8,998 bases of DNA, from positions 1 to 8,998 of the forward strand of contig JAHFQQ010000138.1 in NCBI GenBank assembly GCA_023259235.1, in the 5' to 3' direction. Below are positions 1-5,366 of this stretch, one piece after another (positions within the stretch are counted from its first letter, which is position 1; every line of letters begins with the position of its first letter). The stretch is from Polaromonas sp. (GTDB lineage: Bacteria > Pseudomonadota > Gammaproteobacteria > Burkholderiales > Burkholderiaceae_C). A model generated the notes under the pieces. The model had not been told where the DNA came from. It was given only the letters and a program-made list of their open reading frames with translations, and did not search any database. Position numbers and translations under genes: made by a program.

Positions 1-669
1 ATCTCGCCCGCCGGCGCGATTGCGGAGAAATCGCCTGCCGGCCAGTGGCTGCTGAAGAACGGCGTGGCCAAGGCCGACTTCAACAGCTACGGCTCGCGCC
101 GCGGCAACCACGACGTGATGATGCGCGGCACCTTTGCCAATGTGCGCATCAAGAACCTGATGGTGCCGCCCGGCCCCGACGGCTCGCGCGAGGAGGGCGG
201 CGTGACGCTGTTCCAGCCCGACGGCGCCAAGATGTTCATCTACGACGCGGCCATGATCTACATGGCGGCCGGCGTGCCGACCGTGGTGTTCGCGGGCGAG
301 GAATACGGCAACGGCTCGAGCCGCGACTGGGCCGCCAAGGGCACGCAGCTGCTCGGCATCAAGGCGGTGGTGGCCAGGAGCTTCGAGCGCATCCACCGCA
401 GCAACCTGGTCGGCATGGGCGTGCTGCCGCTGCAGTTCAAGGGCGCGGACTCGTGGCAGTCGCTCGGGCTGACCGGCAACGAAACCATCACCATCATCCC
501 GCACCCTGACCTCAAACCGCAAAGCGATGCACGGCTGGTGATCACGCGCAGCGACGGCAGCAAGACGGAAGCCACCTTGACGCTACGCATCGACACGCCA
601 ATTGAGGTGGACTACTACCGCAACGGCGGTATCTTGCCGTTTGTGCTGAGGCAATTGCTGGACGCCTGA
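1..669 (+). CDS. acnA: Aconitate hydratase AcnA, C-terminal part (5' end outside window)
   Basis: This is the last 222 residues of a cytoplasmic [4Fe-4S] aconitase, which interconverts citrate and isocitrate in the TCA cycle. The frame is open from base 1 and opens with ISPAG, the tail of the family's TTDHISPAG segment, so the fragment is the linker end plus the C-terminal swivel domain. Visible family motifs, in fragment numbering, are FNSYGSRRGNH (27-37), MMRGTFANVRI (40-50), IYDAAM (80-85), YGNGSSRDWAAKG (102-114, holding the serine and arginine that act as catalytic base and substrate ligand) and SFERIHRSNLVGMG (127-140). The cluster-binding cysteines would lie upstream of the window. The text fits AcnA better than the 2-methylisocitrate dehydratase AcnD, which has ATHRGDH and AQRATFAN at the equivalent sites. 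The stop TGA is at 667-669, and a monooxygenase frame opens one base later. No damage is seen. Confidence 0.93.
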   Translation: MSPAGAIAEKSPAGQWLLKNGVAKADFNSYGSRRGNHDVMMRGTFANVRIKNLMVPPGPDGSREEGGVTLFQPDGAKMFIYDAAMIYMAAGVPTVVFAGEEYGNGSSRDWAAKGTQLLGIKAVVARSFERIHRSNLVGMGVLPLQFKGADSWQSLGLTGNETITIIPHPDLKPQSDARLVITRSDGSKTEATLTLRIDTPIEVDYYRNGGILPFVLRQLLDA

Positions 670-670
670 A

Positions 671-1969
671 GTGGCAGCAGAGCAATTTTCCGCCGGGCCG
701 CCCCAAGGGAAATTGGCCCCCTCGGGGGGCAGTGAGCCACACACAGTGAGCGAGCGTGGGGGCCATACCCAGCAAGCGGTGATTGCCGGTGGCGGCATTG
801 GCGGGCTGGCGGCGGCATTGGCCATGTCGCGCGCGGGCTGGGAGGTGCGGCTGTTTGAACGGGCCGCCGCCTTCAGCGAGGTGGGCGCCGGAATTCAGCT
901 TGGCCCCAATGTTGTCAGAGTGCTGCACGGCTGGGGGCTGGCGGCCGCGCTGGATGCGGTGGCGGTCTTTCCGCAGCGGCTGCAGGTGCGCGACGCGGCA
1001 TCGGGCCAGCTTCTGGCAGAGCTGCCCCTGGGTGATGCGATGCTGCGGCGCTACGGCGCGCCGTATCTCACGGTGCACCGCGCCGACTTGCAGGCACTGC
1101 TTCTTCGGGCCGTGCAGCAGCATACCGACGTGAGGCTTCATCTGGAGCGGCCCCTGCGCTCGTTCGGGCAGACCGCGCAGGCCGTCATGGTGCAGGCGGA
1201 TGGCGGCCCCGAAATCGAATGCGACGCACTGATCGGTGCCGATGGCCTGTGGAGCAGCGTGCGCCAGCAGTTGCTGGGTGACGGGTTACCAGCGCGCACC
1301 GGCCACGTGGCGTTCCGGGCCATGGCGTTGCAGTCCATGCTGCCGGAGTCGCTCAGAAGCCAGCAGATCACGGTCTGGCTGGGCCCGCGCATGCACGTGG
1401 TGCAGTACCCGGTGTGCGCTGGCGAGTGGCTCAACGTGGTGGCGATTGTGCAAGGCCAGGCAACAGGCGAGGAAGACCCATGGAACCACGGCGTGAGCGC
1501 CTCCGATCTGGATGAGCTGGCCAGGGTGCTGGTCGGCAGCTGCACCGGGTTGAGGGATTTGCTGCATGCCCTTGGCGGCTGGCAGAGGTGGGCGCTGCAT
1601 GATCGCCGTCCGATGCAGGGAACGAACCAGCATGCGGTGGGCCGTGTTGCCCTGCTGGGCGATGCCGCACACCCGATGCGGCCGTACCTGGCGCAAGGCG
1701 CGGGCATGGCGATTGAAGACGCCGCGGGCCTGGGTCATGCCCTGGCTCACGCGCTGGACCCGGCCTTCGATGTGCCGCTGATGCTGCAGCGCTATGCGCT
1801 CAGCCGCTGGCAGCGCAACGCCAGGGTGCAGGCGCGGGCGTTGCGCAACGGCCAGATATTTCATGCCGACGGACTGCTGCGCTGGGGCCGCGACGTCGCA
1901 CTGCGGCTGCTGGGGGAAAAGCTGCTCGACTTGCCGTGGCTGTATGGCGCAGCCCCCATAGTCTCGTAG
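671..1969 (+). CDS. FAD-dependent aromatic monooxygenase, salicylate hydroxylase type (start uncertain)
   Basis: This is a group A flavoprotein monooxygenase, a class that typically hydroxylates an aromatic acid using NAD(P)H and O2. In numbering from GTG 671 (432 aa) it shows the FAD dinucleotide fold GGGIGG (40-45) with a ribose-binding glutamate in LFER (63), the motif SEVGAGIQLGPN (69-80), the DG motif GADGLWSSVR (189-198) and the GD motif ALLGDAAHPMRPYLAQGAGMA (G330, D331, P335). GPRMHVVQYPV (238-248) also recalls salicylate hydroxylases. The substrate cannot be told from sequence. The start is doubtful: residues 9-31 are encoded by a GC-rich intergenic repeat, and no clear Shine-Dalgarno sequence precedes GTG 671. 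In-frame alternatives are TTG 713, GTG 746 (407 aa) and GTG 779. GTG 746 would leave about 11 residues before the nucleotide-binding strand, a usual spacing. It lies directly behind acnA on the same strand and may be co-transcribed, though the functional link is unclear. Confidence 0.88.
   Translation: MAAEQFSAGPPQGKLAPSGGSEPHTVSERGGHTQQAVIAGGGIGGLAAALAMSRAGWEVRLFERAAAFSEVGAGIQLGPNVVRVLHGWGLAAALDAVAVFPQRLQVRDAASGQLLAELPLGDAMLRRYGAPYLTVHRADLQALLLRAVQQHTDVRLHLERPLRSFGQTAQAVMVQADGGPEIECDALIGADGLWSSVRQQLLGDGLPARTGHVAFRAMALQSMLPESLRSQQITVWLGPRMHVVQYPVCAGEWLNVVAIVQGQATGEEDPWNHGVSASDLDELARVLVGSCTGLRDLLHALGGWQRWALHDRRPMQGTNQHAVGRVALLGDAAHPMRPYLAQGAGMAIEDAAGLGHALAHALDPAFDVPLMLQRYALSRWQRNARVQARALRNGQIFHADGLLRWGRDVALRLLGEKLLDLPWLYGAAPIVS
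695..764. repeat. GC-rich palindromic intergenic repeat overlapping the monooxygenase 5' end
   Basis: A roughly 70-base element looks like the dispersed intergenic repeats I associate with Comamonadaceae genomes (from memory, not searched). It contains a hairpin with stem GCCCCC (716-721), loop TCG and stem GGGGGC (725-730). A second GGGGGCC at 758-764 can pair instead with GGCCCCC at 715-721. The heptamer AGTGAGC occurs twice (731-737 and 745-751), separated by CACACAC. The composition and simple-sequence look differ from the flanking coding DNA. It is open in the monooxygenase frame, where it would encode a Pro/Gly/Ser-rich stretch with no family counterpart. This is the only copy in the window. 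Confidence 0.6.
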
Positions 1970-2002
1970 CTTGCTATTTATTTAGTAGCGTGCTAATTAG
2001 CA
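1967..2002. repeat. Cluster of small TAGC/GCTA palindromes after the monooxygenase stop
   Basis: Starting at the TAG stop codon itself, this AT-rich stretch holds three short inverted repeats. They are TAGC-TT-GCTA (1967-1976), TAGC-GT-GCTA (1986-1995) and a perfect 12-bp palindrome TGCTAATTAGCA (1991-2002). GCTA (1973-1976) can also pair with TAGC (1986-1989) across an AT-rich loop. It lacks the GC-rich stem plus T-run of a classical intrinsic terminator. It may be a repeat remnant, a weak 3' processing structure or a protein-binding site. Confidence 0.4.
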
Positions 2003-2454
2003 GGCATATGGGCTGATGGCACTTTGTTCATAAATTTGTGCGTAGTCTCCAGATTTTCGGAAACAGCACCACATCGAGTATCTTGCGCAGGTAGCTCGCG
2101 CTGCAGGTGCAGCCGGTGCCGCGGGACGTGCTAAGCAATACGCGGGCGGGCAGGGCGCATCGACATGCGCGCAGGCGGTATCGCCCGGAAAGACCGTCGC
2201 CCATTCATCGCCTGGCGGCGAGATATCCTGGATTTTCAGGGGTCTGGCGGTGTTGTGGCGAACGCCTGAAGGTGGGCTGCGGGCTGCCACGGCGTAAAGG
2301 CAGCACCGTTGAAAATGCTATGGTGTCGGCTATTTCCTGCAAGTGCTGAAGATTGTTCAAACCAAAAAAATGGTTGCGATCCAGTCCATTTTCGCCTTGA
2401 CGGGCAACCCGGCGGGCTACCATGCCAGCCATTTTGAAGACGTGAAGGAGCACC
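1970..2454. other. 485-base gap without a convincing gene
   Basis: Besides the palindrome cluster at its left end, this gap holds no intact gene that I recognise. A 97-codon minus-strand frame (1997-2290) has no family motif I know. The minus strand at 2028-2245 nevertheless reads in two offset frames that look protein-like, perhaps an eroded gene (see findings). At its right end is the leader of the short-chain dehydrogenase gene, with a strong ribosome-binding site AAGGAG (2445-2450) four bases before the ATG. A poor sigma-70-like pair, TTGACG (2397-2402) and TACCAT (2418-2423) with a 15-base spacer, could be its promoter, but I would not rely on it. Confidence 0.5.
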
Positions 2455-3219
2455 ATGACAGCAAACGATCGCGCGAACGGCGGCATTGCGCTCGTGACCG
2501 GCGCGGGTAGCGGCATTGGCAAGGCGGTTGCGCTGGCGTTGCTGCAGGGCGGCTGGCGCGTGGCGCTGGCTGGTCGCCGGATTGAGCCGCTCGATGAAGT
2601 CGCCAGGTCAGCGGGCGCCGGGCGCGCATTGCCCGTGGCCACCGATGTGAGCCGGCCCGAGTCGGTGGCCGCTCTCTTTGCCAGAATCAATGAGGTGTTT
2701 GGGCGTATTGACCTGCTGTTCAATAACGCCGGCGTCAGCGGCATTGGCACCGGCTTTGAGGACATCGCTTTCGAGACCTGGCAAAACGTCGTCGATACCA
2801 ACCTGACGGGCTCCTTTCTTTGCGCCCAGGGCGCCTTCAAAATGATGAAAGACCAGCAGCCGCAGGGTGGCCGCATCATCAACAACGGTTCCATTTCGGC
2901 CCACGCGCCGCGGCCCAACTCGGCCCCCTACACGGCGACCAAGCACGCCATCACGGGCCTGACCAAATCGATTTCCCTGGATGGCCGCAAGTACAACATT
3001 GCCTGCGGGCAGATTGACATTGGCAACGCGCTGACCGAACTCGCGGCGCCGATGAGGCGCGGCGTACCCCAGGCCAACGGCGAGATTGCCGTCGAGCCGA
3101 TGATGGACGTGCGTGAAGTGGCCGACGCAGTGCTGCACATGGCGGCGCTGCCGTTGTCCACCAACGTGCAGTTCATGACCATCATGGCGACGAAGATGCC
3201 GTTTGTCGGGCGTGGCTAG
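2455..3219 (+). CDS. Short-chain dehydrogenase/reductase (classical SDR)
   Basis: This is a complete 254-residue NAD(P)-dependent oxidoreductase of the classical SDR family (usual length about 250), presumably cytoplasmic. The Rossmann glycine motif TGAGSGIG is at 15-22. The strand-2 end reads AGRR (39-42) with no acidic residue, which favours NADP(H). A DV pair at 64-65 and NNAG at 90-93 are present. The catalytic tetrad is visible as N116, S146, Y159 and K163 (YTATK). The tail segment around GRKYNIACGQIDIGNA (177-191) marks a subset of SDRs often annotated simply as SDR family oxidoreductase, and the substrate is unknown. The start ATG 2455 is fixed by AAGGAG at 2445-2450. It has a gap of 485 bases before it and no same-strand gene close behind, so it is probably expressed alone. 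Its stop lies three bases from the end of a broken alcohol dehydrogenase remnant on the other strand. Confidence 0.93.
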   Translation: MTANDRANGGIALVTGAGSGIGKAVALALLQGGWRVALAGRRIEPLDEVARSAGAGRALPVATDVSRPESVAALFARINEVFGRIDLLFNNAGVSGIGTGFEDIAFETWQNVVDTNLTGSFLCAQGAFKMMKDQQPQGGRIINNGSISAHAPRPNSAPYTATKHAITGLTKSISLDGRKYNIACGQIDIGNALTELAAPMRRGVPQANGEIAVEPMMDVREVADAVLHMAALPLSTNVQFMTIMATKMPFVGRG

Positions 3220-3222
3220 TCG

Positions 3223-3352
3223 CTATGCCAGCTCGCTGGCGGCCGGCAGCGCGATATTTTCCTCGGGCGTACCGAGCCGCGTGAGGCCGGTCGGGATACT
3301 GGCATCTGCCGCGAATGGTCTGGATAGCCTCGGCAAGGCAAACCTTACCCAT
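3223..3352 (-). pseudogene. Remnant of an iron-containing alcohol dehydrogenase (C-terminal fragment, frameshifted)
   Basis: Reading the minus strand, one frame gives LAEAIQTIR (about 3337-3311). A second frame takes over at about 3315 and gives FAADASIPTGLTRLG, then PEENIALPAASELA, ending at TAG (3225-3223). Joined, they match the C-terminal region of group III Fe-dependent alcohol dehydrogenases (AdhB/YiaY/FucO type), which reads roughly AIxAIRxLxxDxGIPxGLxxLGVKEEDIPxLAxxAL. Everything N-terminal of this is missing, and so are about 28 residues that normally follow (the KDxCxxTNPR region). The frame change could come from a small deletion. The remnant lies downstream of, and on the same strand as, the aldehyde dehydrogenase gene, as expected for a lost partner gene. 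The family call rests on remembered consensus, not on a search. Confidence 0.6.
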
Positions 3353-3493
3353 TTTCACGGGAGGAATGAAAAATGTTGTGGCACTCGTGAATGAAGAGTC
3401 TCTTTTGATGGATTGGAAGTGGGCGCCCAGGCAAGACGTTCACCCATACGGGGCTCGTCCTGACTTGCGCAGCGAGTTCAGTCTGCTTGCCGC

Positions 3494-5014
3494 CTAGAAA
3501 AAGCCGAGCTTGTCGGGTGAATAGCTGACCAGCAGGTTTTTGGTTTGCTGGTAGTGGTCGAGCATCATCTTGTGCGTTTCACGGCCAATGCCAGACTCCT
3601 TGTAGCCGCCGAAGGCGGCATGAGCCGCGTAGTCGTGGTAGCAGTTGGTCCAGACGCGGCCGGCCTGAATGCTGCGGCCCAGGCGATAGGCCGTGCTGCC
3701 ATCGCGTGTCCATACGCCGGCGCCCAGGCCATACGGGGTGTCGTTGGCAATTGCCAGCGCTTCGGCCTCATCCTTGAAAGTGGTCACGGCCAGTACCGGG
3801 CCGAAAATTTCCTCCTGGAAAATGCGCATTTTGTTGTGGCCCTTGAACAGCGTCGGCTGAATGTAGTAGCCAGCTGCCAACTCACCAGTCAGTTGGGCAC
3901 GCTCGCCGCCAATCAGCACTTGCGCGCCTTCTTCCTTGCCAATCGCCAGGTAGGACTGAATCTTGTCCATCTGCATCTGGGAAGCCTGGGCGCCCATCAT
4001 GCTGTCGGTATCAAGCGGGCTGCCTTGCTTGATGGCTTTGACGCGTGCCAGCACTCGTGCCATGAACTGGTCGTAGATCGATTCCTGAATCAATGCGCGC
4101 GACGGACAGGTGCAGACTTCCCCCTGATTGAAAGCGAACAGCACCAATCCTTCAATTGCCTTGTCGAAAAAGGCATCGTCTGCATCGGCAATGTCGGCAA
4201 AAAAGATGTTGGGCGATTTGCCACCCAGCTCCAGGGAGGCTGGAATCAGGTTCGTTGCAGCGGCCTGGGCGATCAGGCGGCCAGTGACGGTGGAGCCGGT
4301 AAATGCAATCTTGGCAATGCGTTTGCTGTTGGCCAGAGCCATGCCGGCCTCGCGGCCATAGCCATTGACGATGTTGAGCACGCCCGGCGGCAGCAGATCA
4401 GCAATCAGTTCCATCAGCACCAGAATCGAGATGGGCGTGGATTCGGCGGGCTTGAGCACCACACAGTTGCCCGCGGCCAGCGCCGGTGCCAGTTTCCAGG
4501 CTGCCATCAGGATGGGAAAGTTCCACGGGATGATCTGGCCGACCACGCCGAGCGGTTCATGAAAGTGGTAGGCAATGGTGTTGCCGTTGATTTCGCTCAG
4601 GCTGCCTTCCTGGGCACGAAGGCAACCTGCAAAGTAGCGAAAGTGGTCCACTGTCAGCGGAATGTCGGCATTGAGGGTTTCGCGAATTGCCTTGCCGTTA
4701 TCGACGGTTTCAGCGTAGGCCAGCATTTCAAGGTTTTGTTCAATGCGGTCAGCAATTTTGAGCAGCACGTTCGCGCGGTCAGCGGCCGGCGTTTGGCCCC
4801 ACTGCGGCGCTGCTGCGTGGGCGGCGTCGAGCGCCAGTTCGATGTCTTGCGCGGTCGAGCGAGCCGCCCGGGTGTAAGGTTTGCCGGTGATCGGCGTGAT
4901 GACATCGAAATACTCGCCTTTGACGGGCGCGACGAATTTGCCGCCGATGAAGTTGTCATAGTGGGGCTTGTAAGTGACTTTGGCACCAGCGGCACCGGGG
5001 GTGGCGTACAGCAT
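3494..5014 (-). CDS. exaC: NAD-dependent (acet)aldehyde dehydrogenase, ExaC/AcoD/AldB type
   Basis: A complete 506-residue aldehyde dehydrogenase oxidises an aldehyde, most likely acetaldehyde or another short aliphatic one, to the acid with NAD+. The length equals that of ExaC and AcoD as I remember them. Visible residues are N165 in IPWNFP, K188 in VLKPAES, FTGST (238-242) for NAD binding, the general base E262 in LELGGKSPN, the catalytic C301 in FNQGEVCTCPSR and E402 in EEIFGPV. The GEVCTCPSR active-site text is typical of this subgroup. The start ATG (5014-5012) follows GGAGAC with a six-base spacer. A sigma-54-type promoter lies about 80 bases upstream, and the divergent neighbour encodes a sigma-54 activator, so expression is probably inducible. 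A broken alcohol dehydrogenase remnant lies downstream. acoD or aldB would be equally fair symbols. Confidence 0.95.
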   Translation of the reverse strand: MLYATPGAAGAKVTYKPHYDNFIGGKFVAPVKGEYFDVITPITGKPYTRAARSTAQDIELALDAAHAAAPQWGQTPAADRANVLLKIADRIEQNLEMLAYAETVDNGKAIRETLNADIPLTVDHFRYFAGCLRAQEGSLSEINGNTIAYHFHEPLGVVGQIIPWNFPILMAAWKLAPALAAGNCVVLKPAESTPISILVLMELIADLLPPGVLNIVNGYGREAGMALANSKRIAKIAFTGSTVTGRLIAQAAATNLIPASLELGGKSPNIFFADIADADDAFFDKAIEGLVLFAFNQGEVCTCPSRALIQESIYDQFMARVLARVKAIKQGSPLDTDSMMGAQASQMQMDKIQSYLAIGKEEGAQVLIGGERAQLTGELAAGYYIQPTLFKGHNKMRIFQEEIFGPVLAVTTFKDEAEALAIANDTPYGLGAGVWTRDGSTAYRLGRSIQAGRVWTNCYHDYAAHAAFGGYKESGIGRETHKMMLDHYQQTKNLLVSYSPDKLGFF

Positions 5015-5092
5015 GTTTTTGTCTCCAGTAGGTTGAACAGGTTGGGATGAATCCGTCCACCTGAGCGGTGGTGTGGTTTCACGGCACCATGG

Positions 5093-5109
5093 TTGCAGGG
5101 AATGTGCCA
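5093..5109 (-). promoter_or_regulatory. Sigma-54 (-24/-12) promoter for the aldehyde dehydrogenase gene
   Basis: On the minus strand the bases read TGGCACATTCCCTGCAA. The sigma-54 consensus is TGGCAC-N5-TTGCA; here only the first T of the -12 element differs (CTGCA). The invariant GG (5108-5107) and GC (5096-5095) are 12 bases apart, the required spacing. Transcription would start near 5083 and leave a leader of about 70 bases before ATG 5014, with a ribosome-binding site at 5026-5021. The divergent gene encodes the matching kind of activator. Confidence 0.8.
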
Positions 5110-5206
5110 GGCGGCAGATTCAACCTGAAATCCTCAATAACCGTGGAAAACGGGTTGGCCGTGGGGTCGACGGAGGCCAGATTGGTGCAGAAACTGCGCC
5201 AGTCCA

Positions 5207-5223
5207 TGTCACAGACTGTGTCA
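5207..5223. promoter_or_regulatory. Candidate upstream activator site (17-bp palindrome)
   Basis: TGTCACAGACTGTGTCA is an inverted repeat of two 8-base arms (TGTCACAG and CTGTGTCA) around a central A, with a single mismatched pair. It lies about 100 bases upstream of the -24 element of the aldehyde dehydrogenase promoter and about 145 bases before the activator's start codon. That is the normal place and form for a Fis-type HTH enhancer-binding protein site. The AT-richer stretch at 5117-5150 between the two could bend, but no good IHF site was found. Binding by the neighbouring activator is inferred. Confidence 0.55.
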
Positions 5224-5366
5224 AAACGGTACGGGGTGACGCATTTTCCTGCTCAAACAGCGGGCGCCATGGGCGCACAATGTAAACAATGCCGCCACTG
5301 CAGGTGCAGCAATGACGGAGATGGCGCACCCATCCCGCGCGCCGAATTATCAGGAGACAAACGGCC

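Larger units (their letters stand above)
5015..5366. promoter_or_regulatory. 352-base divergent control region
   Basis: This gap separates the two divergent start codons. From left to right it holds the ribosome-binding site and leader of the aldehyde dehydrogenase gene, the sigma-54 promoter, an AT-richer spacer, the 17-bp palindrome and a short hairpin GCGCC-ATG-GGCGC (5264-5276). At the right end is AGGAG (5352-5356), ten bases before the activator's ATG. I could not identify a good sigma-70 promoter for the activator gene. The palindrome and hairpin also lie upstream of it, so autoregulation is possible. No reading frame here looks real. Confidence 0.7.

Noticed and set aside
2017..2032. 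TGGCAC near the start of the 1970-2454 gap, like a sigma-54 -24 box
   Set aside because: There is no GC at the required 12-base distance; the -12 position reads TCA.
2101..2113. 13-base CTGCAGGTGCAGC, found again at 5298-5310
   Set aside because: About one shared 13-mer is expected by chance in a window of this size, and the flanks do not match.
3235..3250. Imperfect palindrome GCTGGCGGCCGGCAGC after the SDR stop, as a terminator
   Set aside because: It has one mismatched pair per arm and no T-run, and it is explained as codons of the alcohol dehydrogenase remnant.
3366..3497. 43-codon plus-strand frame preceded by GGGAGGA, overlapping the aldehyde dehydrogenase stop
   Set aside because: The purine run sits only one base from the ATG, too close for a working ribosome-binding site. 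The peptide has no recognisable motif, lacks the Glu-x3-Tyr of PqqA, and lies in the tail of a decayed region.
3545..5050. Long plus-strand open frame (501 codons) opposite the aldehyde dehydrogenase gene
   Set aside because: It is an antisense shadow of a well-conserved enzyme with intact catalytic residues in the minus frame. It has no family motif of its own.
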